From the IMG/VR virus record IMGVR_UViG_3300010151_000212, positions 1 to 21,917 of that record: DNA of 21,917 nt; one strand, 5' to 3'. The notes under the pieces were generated by a model that did not search any database, was not told the origin of the DNA, and worked only from the letters and a program-made list of their open reading frames with translations. This document shows, one piece after another, positions 1 to 6,478 of the stretch (position 1 is the stretch's first letter; each line of letters starts with the position of its first letter). This stretch comes from a virus. A program made the position numbers and the translations under genes.

Positions 1-171
1 ATAAGCCTTAATACTCTGTTGAGTGGCAAGAGATGTTGAGGAGTCTGAAGACATATCATCTTCATCTAAACAGTCAGATATATTAGCAGTACTAGGGAAG
101 TCAATATTGTTTCCATTAAGATCCAAGTCTCCCCCTAATTGTGGAGTGGTATCATCTACTACATCTGATAT
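1..171 (-). repeat. Fibre repeat unit 2 (incomplete at window edge)
   Basis: Second copy of the 63-residue unit, residues 129-185, truncated by the window. It matches unit 1 through the TPQLGGDLDLNG, ISDCLDED and LATQQSIKAY motifs, with the period kept exactly. Confidence 0.85.
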
Positions 172-555
172 TCCAGCATTAGTGTCCACATAAGCTTTGA
201 TACTTTGTTGGGTAGCAAGAGCTGTAGCACTATCAGAAGACATAGTATCTTCATCCAAACAATCAGAGATGTTTGCTGTAGTGGGAAAGTCTAGCCCCTT
301 ACCATTAAGGTCTAGATCACCACCAAGTTGAGGAGTGGTGTCTTCTACTATATTAGATATTCCAGAGCCCGTCTTAGCAGACATATCTTCCCAAGCAGAT
401 CCTGTATACCTTCTCCAACCAGGAGAAGTGGAGGCTGTATTAGTTCCATCATCAAGGTAGATATCTCCTATATTAGGATCTGTAGGAGCTGCACTTCTCT
501 CAGTAATATTAAGAGGAGCAAGTGTTGCACTATCTGCAACTGTTACCTTAGCCAT
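1..555 (-). CDS. Tail fibre protein, N-terminal part (cut by window edge)
   Basis: This reading frame is open from an ATG at 555 to the left edge, giving 185 codons with no stop. The first 65 residues include a D-I-Y-L-D-D-G segment and a W-R-R-Y-T-G-S-A-W-E motif typical of phage fibre N-terminal regions. From residue 66 a 63-residue unit begins, with the signature D-T-T-P-Q-L-G-G-D-L-D-L-N-G, then I-S-D-C-L-D-E-D and L-A-T-Q-Q-S-I-K-A-Y. A second copy starts at residue 129 and is still running at the edge. The DTTPQLGGDLDLN motif is, from family knowledge, common in tail fibres of marine phages. Each repeat carries one cysteine. The start overlaps the preceding gene's stop by 13 nt. It is probably a receptor-binding or fibre-shaft protein on the virion surface; total length and tip are unknown. 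Confidence 0.85.
   Translation of the reverse strand, partial: MAKVTVADSATLAPLNITERSAAPTDPNIGDIYLDDGTNTASTSPGWRRYTGSAWEDMSAKTGSGISNIVEDTTPQLGGDLDLNGKGLDFPTTANISDCLDEDTMSSDSATALATQQSIKAYVDTNAGISDVVDDTTPQLGGDLDLNGNNIDFPSTANISDCLDEDDMSSDSSTSLATQQSIKAY
172..360 (-). repeat. Fibre repeat unit 1 (63 codons)
   Basis: First complete copy of the 63-residue unit in the edge-truncated fibre gene, residues 66-128. It is closely similar to the next unit in protein and clearly similar in DNA. Synonymous differences show that the copies have begun to diverge. Confidence 0.85.
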
Positions 556-803
556 TGATTACATTTAGGTTCAATAGGAATCTTATATATCTTCTCATAC
601 TCCTTATACCTTTGTTCAGAAGTAGGAAGTTTTTGTATCTGTTGGACTTTCTCTTTTACTAGTACAGAGTCTATTACTACACTATTTACAAGGGTCTTGA
701 TATAACCATCCTGTACAATCTTAGTAGTGTCACTTGGCACACTCTGCCCTAAGAATGATAAGCTCAGTAAGATAATGCTCAGTCTTTTCAGATAGTTTTT
801 CAT
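543..803 (-). CDS. Small exported protein, candidate outer spanin-like subunit
   Basis: An 86-aa protein if started at the ATG at 803. Upstream in-frame ATGs at 848 and 833 would add 15 or 10 hydrophilic residues. I prefer 803 because it puts a classic signal peptide at the N-terminus: K-N-Y-L-K-R, then the hydrophobic L-S-I-I-L-L-S-L-S-F-L, then G-Q-S-V-P-S. The mature part is short, charged and probably helical (K-E-K-V-Q-Q-I-Q-K, E-Q-R-Y-K-E-Y-E-K-I-Y). The gene begins inside the 58-codon gene at 730-906 in another frame. That nested layout, next to a holin-like gene, recalls the Rz/Rz1 spanin pairs that fuse inner and outer membranes at lysis. No lipobox cysteine follows the signal sequence, so a lipoprotein outer spanin is not proven. 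It may simply be a periplasmic protein. Confidence 0.6.
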   Translation of the reverse strand: MKNYLKRLSIILLSLSFLGQSVPSDTTKIVQDGYIKTLVNSVVIDSVLVKEKVQQIQKLPTSEQRYKEYEKIYKIPIEPKCNQWLR

Positions 804-906
804 TAAGTTTTTCACTTTGTGTGTATTCACCATAGAATTTTCCAGCACTAAATGTTAATCCTAGAATGAAAGCAATTATAGGCCAGTATTTTTTCAACAG
901 CTCCAT
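730..906 (-). CDS. 58-aa membrane-anchored coiled-coil protein, candidate inner spanin
   Basis: A short gene whose ATG shares its A with the stop of the holin-like gene (TAATG at 908-904), a sign of translational coupling. It ends with TGA at 732-730. Residues 1-7 are M-E-L-L-K-K-Y, and residues 8-24 form one hydrophobic membrane segment (W-P-I-I-A-F-I-L-G-L-T-F). A charged helix follows (T-Q-S-E-K-L-N-E-K-L-S-E-K) with heptad-like spacing. A single N-terminal anchor with a periplasmic coiled coil is the i-spanin plan, although 58 residues is short for the family. The next gene starts within this one in a different frame, as in overlapping spanin pairs. The assignment rests on topology and context; no sequence family was recognised. 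Confidence 0.62.
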   Translation of the reverse strand: MELLKKYWPIIAFILGLTFSAGKFYGEYTQSEKLNEKLSEKTEHYLTELIILRAECAK

Positions 907-1130
907 TAAACTTTCTTATTCTCCTTGTTATGAGTAAATAGATTATAGATCTTTACTCCTAAGGTAATTGTTATGGAGATAGCTGTGATTGCTGCAATGT
1001 AATTACTTATCCATCCATTTACTCCCGCAAATAACCATACACAGAGTGCAGCGCCATCTATGCTGTAGAATATTTTTTCTGCTAAGGTAATTGGTAAGAG
1101 GGCTTTTAGTATGTGGTAGGCAGAATTCAT
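906..1130 (-). CDS. Holin-like small membrane protein
   Basis: A 74-aa protein with two hydrophobic segments: about residues 26-42 (D-G-A-A-L-C-V-W-L-F-A-G-V) and about 44-65 (Y-I-A-A-I-T-A-I-S-I-T-I-T-L-G-V). The tail is highly charged (H-N-K-E-N-K-K-V). Small size, two membrane helices joined by a short turn and a basic C-terminus fit class II-type holins, which make holes in the inner membrane to start lysis. The gene overlaps the stop of the preceding 137-aa gene by 4 nt (ATGA) and is coupled by TAATG to the candidate inner spanin. No endolysin gene is visible in the window, so the lysis cassette is either split or completed elsewhere. Alternative: an uncharacterised membrane protein. Confidence 0.6.
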   Translation of the reverse strand: MNSAYHILKALLPITLAEKIFYSIDGAALCVWLFAGVNGWISNYIAAITAISITITLGVKIYNLFTHNKENKKV

Positions 1131-1540
1131 AGTATATATAGGCTTCCTTTTATAGTGAGTGTGCCTTCTACCTCAAGCTTAGAAGCCACCATTTCTCTCC
1201 TCTCGTATATAGTAAGTTCTTCAGAAGATTTAATTTTTGTCCAGGAGAATTGGTTCTCCCAATCTATTAGCTCACCAAGGTAGATATCCTTGTTAGCCAT
1301 GTATAGAGTCCTAAGCTTGTTGGAATTAAGCTTATCCAGAGAGATCTTCATCTGTCTGCCAGACCTCTCTTCTATTTTAAAGGTATTAGGATCAAGAATT
1401 AGATCCTCAAGTAGTCCTAGTTTGTGCCACTTATTACCATCAGAATAATATAAGCCAACATCTCTGTTAGATCTTTTATTAAACACGGCTCTAAGTTCTC
1501 CTTTAAAATCTTTAGCTTCATCAGTTATATTAGCTCTCAC
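1127..1540 (-). CDS. Unknown 137-aa virion-region protein
   Basis: I do not recognise this protein. It is soluble, rich in Lys, Glu and Leu, with no signal peptide or membrane segment. The C-terminus (S-K-L-E-V-E-G-T-L-T-I-K-G-S-L-Y-I-L) alternates hydrophobic and polar residues around glycines, like the short beta-strand ends of phage baseplate or fibre-associated proteins. A central W-E-N-Q-F-S-W-T-K segment carries two tryptophans. The start overlaps the end of the 87-aa Cys-rich gene by 11 nt, and the stop overlaps the holin-like gene by 4 nt. It therefore belongs to the same transcript at the junction between fibre and lysis genes. A small fibre-associated protein is possible, but the function is unknown. 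Confidence 0.7.
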   Translation of the reverse strand: MRANITDEAKDFKGELRAVFNKRSNRDVGLYYSDGNKWHKLGLLEDLILDPNTFKIEERSGRQMKISLDKLNSNKLRTLYMANKDIYLGELIDWENQFSWTKIKSSEELTIYERREMVASKLEVEGTLTIKGSLYIL

Positions 1541-1793
1541 AACAGTTTTTACAAGTTTCCATCATGTACTGTATCATCTCACAGATCTCGTCTTCCGTAA
1601 GACATTCATTTTCAAGCTCTGTTACATCTATACATGCTAGATAAGAGACTACTATTTCCTCAAACATAAGCTCTTGCTGAGTAGTTACACAATCCACACC
1701 TATCTTCCAATTAGTAGCAATCTTCTCAGCTTTATCTCCCATGCAGCATGCAAAGTATCTAAGTTGATTAGTATAACAGTCTTCACAGATCAT
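1530..1793 (-). CDS. 87-aa cysteine-rich protein (11 Cys)
   Basis: Eleven of 87 residues are cysteine, at positions 3, 6, 16, 17, 35, 54, 64, 71, 81, 84 and 85. The C-x-x-C pairs near both ends (M-I-C-E-D-C and C-K-N-C-C-E-S), plus a vicinal pair at 16-17, suggest metal binding or a disulfide-linked fold. The protein is acidic, with predicted helices (E-L-M-F-E-E-I-V-V-S-Y-L, T-E-D-E-I-C-E-M-I-Q-Y-M-M-E-T) and no signal peptide. The start codon overlaps the stop of the 386-aa fibre gene (TAATG). The ending C-K-N-C also ends the 399-aa gene upstream, so the two may share a metal-binding or cross-linking strategy. I recognise no family. A role as a fibre-assembly factor or small virion protein is inference. 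Confidence 0.72.
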   Translation of the reverse strand: MICEDCYTNQLRYFACCMGDKAEKIATNWKIGVDCVTTQQELMFEEIVVSYLACIDVTELENECLTEDEICEMIQYMMETCKNCCES

Positions 1794-2953
1794 TACCCTT
1801 CTTTCATTATTGTCCAGCCATTGAAGGTAATTTCTCCAGAGGTGGCTGTACCATTAGTTCCTTTTATGATAATCTGCATAGCAGCAGTAAAGTCTTCTGT
1901 ATCAGAGAACACATCTACCTCAGCAGCTACTCCATCAAATGTCCACTTAACCCATCCCTTCTGAAGGGAAGCTCCTGTTCTTATACACCAAGCTTCACAT
2001 ATCCAATTCTTTGCATTAGGTGTTGTGGTAACTGAGTTCTGACTCTGTGCAGTAGCTCCTATAAAGAGCTCTAAGGTTTTGGTATTTGCTGTAGCTCCAG
2101 TAGTTCCATAAGCCTTGAGATAGAGTACATCTCCATCAGTGCCCATGGTATTTGCAGGCATGGTATATGTAGCCAAGACTGTTACATCTGTAGATGAAGG
2201 AGTAGAGGCAGCTGTACTAGTAAAGTCTAATCTAGTAGTTCCAGACAGATTGCCTAGGGCTACTTCTTTTAAGTTCCCAGAGTCTGAGGTATCAGATACT
2301 AGTACTGTATCTGTAGATTGTGTAGAGGTAATGGCAGTCTTGCCAGTGAAGGCAGAGCTGGCTAAAGTTACAACTCCAGCTGAGCTAAGTGTTGCATCTC
2401 CTGATACAGCTACAGAGGCTGACTTAGTTCCATCTCCTACTATAAGATTTCCAGAAATAGAGTTAACTAATGCTACAGCATTTGTACCATCTCCTTGTAC
2501 AAAAGTACCTCCAGCTGAGATATCTAAAGCACCAGGTCTTTCAGAAGCCTGTCCAGTAATTATATTCCCTACTGCTATGTCAGACATCTTAGCTAGAGAT
2601 ACTGCTTCTGCAGCAATCATATCTGTTTGTAAGAAACTATCCACCATAGAGGCATGTGATACTACTTCCCAGTTTGCTGGGTCACTATCATATATTGCAT
2701 AAGCAGTAAAGCTTCCACCTACTACTTCGTCTGTCAACACTGTTCCCATAAAGGTAACCGTGTATCCTCCTAAGGTTAGTACTGCTGTAGAAGATAGTTC
2801 GATAATACTGCCCTTTATAGGAACAGATTCTGTAGCTAAATCAAAAACTACATTACCAGTAAGTGTTACTGTTCCAGTTAACAAATAACTTCTACCTGCA
2901 AATAAGCTGGCTGTTCCTGTAGCAGGGCATGTATATGTTGTTGCATTATTCAT
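1793..2953 (-). CDS. Tail fibre / adhesin with beta-rich C-terminal domain
   Basis: A 386-aa protein rich in Thr, Ser, Ala, Gly and Val. Residues about 1-100 read as beta strands (T-G-T-V-T-L-T-G-N-V-V-F-D-L). The middle holds a tail-fibre repeat style (G-N-L-I-V-G-D-G-T-K-S-A-S-V-A-V-S-G-D-A-T-L). The C-terminal 140 residues (from about T-Y-T-M-P-A-N-T-M to N-G-W-T-I-M-K-E-G) look like a jelly-roll or lectin-like tip that I associate with marine phage fibres. Two cysteines flank a Trp (I-C-E-A-W-C-I). It starts 27 nt after the collagen-like 358-aa gene, and its stop overlaps the Cys-rich 87-aa gene. It is likely exposed on the virion and may take part in receptor recognition; exact target and position on the tail are unknown. 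Confidence 0.78.
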   Translation of the reverse strand: MNNATTYTCPATGTASLFAGRSYLLTGTVTLTGNVVFDLATESVPIKGSIIELSSTAVLTLGGYTVTFMGTVLTDEVVGGSFTAYAIYDSDPANWEVVSHASMVDSFLQTDMIAAEAVSLAKMSDIAVGNIITGQASERPGALDISAGGTFVQGDGTNAVALVNSISGNLIVGDGTKSASVAVSGDATLSSAGVVTLASSAFTGKTAITSTQSTDTVLVSDTSDSGNLKEVALGNLSGTTRLDFTSTAASTPSSTDVTVLATYTMPANTMGTDGDVLYLKAYGTTGATANTKTLELFIGATAQSQNSVTTTPNAKNWICEAWCIRTGASLQKGWVKWTFDGVAAEVDVFSDTEDFTAAMQIIIKGTNGTATSGEITFNGWTIMKEG

Positions 2954-2980
2954 TATAATCTCTTTTGGTTACCTCTTTAT

Positions 2981-4057
2981 TTATAATTTAAAGCATTTAA
3001 TAAATTCTGCATAAAGCAGTTTTCCTTTCACTTGGCTATAGTCTCCCGGTGCATTGGCAGTTAGTTTAACTCTTAATGTGTCCATATCATTCCAATGGGT
3101 GACAGTGGCAAAACCATCAGTGCACCATTCAAATTTAAAAGGGTATCTTGAAAGTACTTCAATGTCTCCTCCAGTACCTGCGGTATAATTGGACCATAAG
3201 AATTCCAATTTAGAGATAACTCCTACTTTTGTAGAAGACAATCTATAGAGTTCTATGTCTGCTACATAAAGATTTCTCATCTCTCCTTCAGGCAAAAGAT
3301 TTGTAGCAGTGAATACTGGGACTTCTACGTCTGTAAGTCCTGAGGTATTAACTAAATAAACTGCTGCAGAATTAAGTTTTGTGGTTCCAAAGAATTGAGC
3401 TTGAGGAAGAGAGTGTATCCACTCTGTTCTTATTCTCAGAGTATCACCAACTCTTTCCATTATGTCTGGTCCAGAAATATCTATCTCCAAAGGATTTCCA
3501 TTCAACAAGGGTGTTTGTAAGACTCCTAAATTGGCAGTGCTAGGTAAATCATAAGTGCCTTGCTTAAGGTCTATCATAAACCCACTATTAACCGTTCCTG
3601 CTGCTCCATTAGGGGAAAAGGTAATTACAAGAACATCATTGTTAGTGAATGATCCATTAGAAAGAACATGAGTAAAAGACACTGTCCAGTAGGTTCCTCC
3701 AGAATCTGTGGAAGCAGTAGCATACCCCATGATAAAGTTTTCATCAGCATCTCTTTTGAAGATCTTGATTACTCCACCAGATCCTGAGTTTCCTAAAGCT
3801 TCTAAGAAAGCAGTAGCATTTACAAAGTCAGTATTATAGTCGTGTATATAGAACTCAGTTACATTATCAAAGATTGCATTGTTTAATCTTACATCCCCTG
3901 TGGCTGGATTTGTAGTAGTGTTAGTATCAAACTTCCATTCCAAGCTCCAACCACCAGGTTCTCCATTAGTACCTGCAGCACCTGCAGCTCCAGTATCCCC
4001 AGAGGGTAGTGTTATATCTAGGCAATCACATGCAGAGTTGCCACAAGAACAAGCCAT
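2981..4057 (-). CDS. Fibre protein with Cys-rich N-terminus and short collagen-like stretch
   Basis: A 358-aa protein. The N-terminus has four cysteines in twelve residues (M-A-C-S-C-G-N-S-A-C-D-C). About ten residues later comes a short Gly-X-Y collagen-like run (G-D-T-G-A-A-G-A-A-G-T-N-G-E-P-G-G), a common trimer-forming element in phage fibres. The rest is beta-rich with aromatic residues and motifs such as W-S-L-E-W-K-F-D, but I recognise no receptor-binding family. The C-terminus (L-L-Y-A-E-F-I-K-C-F-K-L) is hydrophobic. The gene starts three nt after the 399-aa gene's stop, so they are probably co-translated, and it is followed by another fibre gene. I infer a trimeric tail fibre whose N-terminal cysteines could bind a metal or form inter-chain links at the base. 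Confidence 0.75.
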   Translation of the reverse strand: MACSCGNSACDCLDITLPSGDTGAAGAAGTNGEPGGWSLEWKFDTNTTTNPATGDVRLNNAIFDNVTEFYIHDYNTDFVNATAFLEALGNSGSGGVIKIFKRDADENFIMGYATASTDSGGTYWTVSFTHVLSNGSFTNNDVLVITFSPNGAAGTVNSGFMIDLKQGTYDLPSTANLGVLQTPLLNGNPLEIDISGPDIMERVGDTLRIRTEWIHSLPQAQFFGTTKLNSAAVYLVNTSGLTDVEVPVFTATNLLPEGEMRNLYVADIELYRLSSTKVGVISKLEFLWSNYTAGTGGDIEVLSRYPFKFEWCTDGFATVTHWNDMDTLRVKLTANAPGDYSQVKGKLLYAEFIKCFKL

Positions 4058-4060
4058 AAT

Positions 4061-5260
4061 TTAGCAGTTTTTACAATCTACATTGGCAAGAAAGTCATCT
4101 ATCTTGGCAATGAGTGTGTTAAAATGATTTACTTTGTTACAACCTGCAGCTCTTAATGCTGATCTTCTCATACTTTCTGCAAGTATCGCAGCCCACTTCT
4201 TAGTGGCAGTAAAATCATCGCAGTTGCAATCATCGTTAATAGCATCATAAAGGAGATCATATATTTTACACTTAATATTGCAAGTGAAAGGGATCTTATA
4301 AAACTTGTTGAATGATAAAGCATTACTGTTGTTGGTTGTATATGCTGTTAGATCAAACGTGTATATACCATCTTTAATAGATGTATTAGTTAGATCATCA
4401 GAGTCTATTGTTATAGTTGCTCCACTTATGAAGTCAGCTAGGGTGAGAGTTAGAGCATCCTGATTTCCATCAGGGTCTGTAATATTTAGTATAGCAGAGG
4501 TTACTTCATCTTTAACTATCTCACCATCACAGTTATCTGTGGAGGCTGTAATAGATAGTCCAATAAAGCCACTAATGGCAGTACTGCCGTCAAAAGTTAC
4601 ATTATATTCAAAGAATTGGTCTCCAGTAGGAAGTCCTGGAGTAGAGGCAGTAGAATAGTCATGGTCTAAATCAACAGCATTAGATACCAAAGCTATATAA
4701 GGATCTGAACTATATCTTCTATATTGGTAAGAAGTAAATGCATAAGTGCTTCCTAAGGAGTCTCTTAGGAAGTCAGATGTGAAGTGTGCGGTAGGAGGAT
4801 TGGATACTGTTATGTTTATATTAGGGATGAAGTAATCTATTACTGCTCCTGATGCATCAGTAGTTACTAAGAATTGCATACTAGGATCATTAGTAAGAAC
4901 GCTGCCTCCTACACCATTAACAGTGAGGTTAATTACTGTAGTACTGGAATAATTAAAGTGAGGAGAAGCGGTATTTTGTAGTTTATCTATAGTAGCTGTA
5001 GCTCCATACAGAGTCCTATGTACTCCATCATTATCAATCCATGTCCACTTAATGTCAGTAGTATTAGTAGTATCAACTATACCAGTTGAGAACTGGTTAT
5101 CAGCTGTTACTTTCACAGTAAAATTGCCTAAGTCAGATAATTCACTTACTTGAGGCACAATGTATTCTACATCATACTCATCTTCACAATAACTAGTTGT
5201 ACTTGTAAATTTATACGAGTTACAATCATTAGCTGTTGAGACTTTAAAATCTAATGCCAT
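4061..5260 (-). CDS. Virion protein with beta-sandwich body and Cys-rich helical C-terminus
   Basis: A 399-aa protein. Residues 1-310 are beta-rich and acidic, with long runs of Asp, Thr and Ser, reminiscent of repeated Ig-like domains. Early cysteines lie at positions 13 and 25. The last 75 residues are different: helical, with seven cysteines in C-x-x-x-C, C-N-C, a single C and a terminal C-K-N-C. They include K-I-Y-D-L-L-Y-D-A, then W-A-A-I-L-A-E-S-M-R-R-S-A-L-R-A-A-G-C and a final I-A-K-I-D-D-F-L. Such a tail looks like a small metal-binding or disulfide-stabilised docking domain; that is inference. The gene sits between a 127-aa beta protein and a collagen-like fibre, so a baseplate or fibre-adaptor role is likely. 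No named family recognised. Confidence 0.75.
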   Translation of the reverse strand: MALDFKVSTANDCNSYKFTSTTSYCEDEYDVEYIVPQVSELSDLGNFTVKVTADNQFSTGIVDTTNTTDIKWTWIDNDGVHRTLYGATATIDKLQNTASPHFNYSSTTVINLTVNGVGGSVLTNDPSMQFLVTTDASGAVIDYFIPNINITVSNPPTAHFTSDFLRDSLGSTYAFTSYQYRRYSSDPYIALVSNAVDLDHDYSTASTPGLPTGDQFFEYNVTFDGSTAISGFIGLSITASTDNCDGEIVKDEVTSAILNITDPDGNQDALTLTLADFISGATITIDSDDLTNTSIKDGIYTFDLTAYTTNNSNALSFNKFYKIPFTCNIKCKIYDLLYDAINDDCNCDDFTATKKWAAILAESMRRSALRAAGCNKVNHFNTLIAKIDDFLANVDCKNC

Positions 5261-5276
5261 GTTGCTTTCTTATCTT

Positions 5277-5660
5277 TTAGTATGAGCTAAGATACTCAGT
5301 AATTATTGCTACTCCAGTAGAGTCTCCTGCCCAAATGCCCACTACTTTTCCTGTGTAGAAAATTTCATCTTTCTCCGTGTTTTCAGCTATAAGTTTAGAG
5401 TATGCTGTTGCAGCCACTGCTGTTCCATCATTATCCAAAACATAAAGAGCATTAGAGTCTGTATTAGTTATTGTATATTTAACTCTTCTTGGATTAGCTT
5501 CTAATAGAGTTACTGATGCTGTACCACTTGCTACATTGGTTACATTACTCTCATTTGCTGAGCCAGATCTATTAAGAGCTCTAATAGCTCCTAACAGTTT
5601 ACTGAGTATTGATTTATTTTTGTTGTTGCCTATGGTAGGGCTATCTGTGAATATACTCAT
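5277..5660 (-). CDS. 127-aa virion-associated beta-sandwich protein
   Basis: Residues 1-40 are basic and polar (N-K-N-K-S-I-L-S-K-L-L-G-A-I-R-A-L-N-R). Residues about 42-127 follow a pattern I recognise from many environmental phages: S-V-T-L-L-E-A-N-P-R-R-V-K-Y-T-I-T-N, then N-A-L-Y-V-L-D-N-D-G-T-A-V-A-A-T-A-Y-S, then F-Y-T-G-K-V-V-G-I-W-A-G-D-S-T-G-V-A-I-I-T-E. This reads as a compact beta sandwich, usually found among tail or fibre genes, with no enzymatic residues. The start codon overlaps the stop of the 191-aa gene by 1 nt (TAATG at 5662-5658). It is probably a small decoration or fibre-adaptor protein; the family has no precise function that I know of. Confidence 0.75.
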   Translation of the reverse strand: MSIFTDSPTIGNNKNKSILSKLLGAIRALNRSGSANESNVTNVASGTASVTLLEANPRRVKYTITNTDSNALYVLDNDGTAVAATAYSKLIAENTEKDEIFYTGKVVGIWAGDSTGVAIITEYLSSY

Positions 5661-6235
5661 TATGCTAATACTGGAGTTGCAGTAGAGCCTGTAGCTTGGT
5701 TATGAATGGCTACTGGTACCCAGTTACTACCATTCCAAAGTAAGTCTACATAATCTCCTACTATTGAAAATGTTAATTTTGTTCCTCCTGAAAGGTTAGA
5801 GGGAGTAAGCTCTGCAGGATGAGTTGCAGCAGCTAACATTATTCTCTTTCTATGTCCTTTAATTACTCCATCAGTAAGACCACTAGTTGCTCCTGCACCA
5901 GTAGTTGTCCAGTAAGTCGTTGGAGTAGTAATGTTGATTCCTGCAGACATTGATACTGCCTGAGGGGCAGCCAATATTTCAAAGATAGCAAATGTAGAAC
6001 TTGGCCCTGCTATTGTAGAACCAGCTAATACATTGAAGGAGTTTGCAGTCATAGTGAAATCATCAGCTCCTGCAATCTCAAAATCTATTTGATCATCTGT
6101 AGGTGAGCTTATAGAAGTATCACCATCAGCATCTAATACAATGGCATCAGCTGTGCCATTTACATCTACTATTCCATTTTCTATATGTACGCCATCAAGC
6201 ATTGAGCCCTCTGACATGGATAAGTTAATAGCCAT
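5660..6235 (-). CDS. 191-aa fibre protein
   Basis: The N-terminal half contains the block A-I-V-L-D-A-D-G-D-T-S-I-S-S-P-T-D-D-Q-I-D-F-E-I, followed by G-A-D-D-F-T-M-T-A-N-S-F-N-V-L-A-G-S. This is a widespread motif of environmental phage tail fibres. The C-terminal half ends in G-D-Y-V-D-L-L-W-N-G-S-N-W-V-P-V-A, which parallels the end of the 575-aa fibre (G-D-M-I-E-L-T-C-D-G-T-N-W-Y-V-R-G). The two therefore share a C-terminal beta module, and this protein looks like a short fibre without the long repeat shaft. It starts 10 nt after the 61-aa gene and overlaps the 127-aa gene. A minor fibre or tip protein is the most likely role. Confidence 0.78.
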   Translation of the reverse strand: MAINLSMSEGSMLDGVHIENGIVDVNGTADAIVLDADGDTSISSPTDDQIDFEIAGADDFTMTANSFNVLAGSTIAGPSSTFAIFEILAAPQAVSMSAGINITTPTTYWTTTGAGATSGLTDGVIKGHRKRIMLAAATHPAELTPSNLSGGTKLTFSIVGDYVDLLWNGSNWVPVAIHNQATGSTATPVLA

Positions 6236-6245
6236 CGTTAGTTAT

Positions 6246-6431
6246 TTAAGCTTTTGTTAATTTCTTAGTAGTCTTGCCATTGCTGGCAACTTTTGTTTCT
6301 TCTTCTTCTAGTTTGTTAAGCCAGTAAGTGCAGTCTGCAATTACTCCTTTAAACAAGTTAACCTCTGCTATCAACTCTTCTACTTTGAGTTCTGCAGATT
6401 TTTGTCTCTCTAAAATTAATTCTTTTGTCAT
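6246..6431 (-). CDS. 61-aa helical protein, second copy of the fibre-linked small gene
   Basis: A short, almost entirely helical protein with charged heptads. It begins M-T-K-E-L-I-L-E-R, continues V-E-E-L-I-A-E-V-N-L-F-K-G-V-I-A-D-C-T-Y-W-L, and ends S-N-G-K-T-T-K-K-L-T-K-A. By hand alignment about 38 of 61 residues match the 62-aa protein at 8213-8401, including the A-D-C-x-Y-W-L core with its single Cys and Trp. Both copies sit directly after a large fibre gene and a hairpin terminator, so they form part of a duplicated cassette. A leader with runs of A precedes the start (minus strand, 6432-6450). Small coiled-coil proteins of this style recur beside marine phage fibre genes. A fibre chaperone or trimer-capping role is inference. 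Confidence 0.75.
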   Translation of the reverse strand: MTKELILERQKSAELKVEELIAEVNLFKGVIADCTYWLNKLEEEETKVASNGKTTKKLTKA

Positions 6432-6442
6432 TCTTTTTTTGT

Positions 6443-6471
6443 TTTTTAAAAATGGGGGCTTTTACACCCCC
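6443..6471 (-). terminator. Hairpin terminator between 575-aa fibre and 61-aa gene
   Basis: On the minus strand five G (6471-6467) pair with five C (6458-6454) across an eight-base loop. The stem is followed by A and then five T at 6452-6448, and further A/T runs. It lies right after the 575-aa stop. The T-tract on the minus side matches the direction of transcription. No promoter consensus is seen between it and the next start. Confidence 0.75.
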
Positions 6472-6478
6472 GTTGTTA

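Noticed and set aside
1-360. Possible CRISPR-like or regulatory direct repeat at the left edge
   Set aside because: The repeat has a period of 189 nt, stays in frame and encodes a protein repeat of a fibre. There are no short repeats with unique spacers.
543-848. Longer 101-aa version of the candidate outer spanin-like gene
   Set aside because: Starting at 848 adds 15 hydrophilic residues before the signal peptide. The internal ATG at 803 gives a normal signal sequence, so I used 803, although the longer form cannot be excluded.
2139-2702. Long plus-strand open frame opposite the 386-aa fibre
   Set aside because: It is the antisense shadow of a Thr/Ser/Ala-rich gene, with low-complexity content and no supporting context. 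Every credible gene in the window is on the minus strand.
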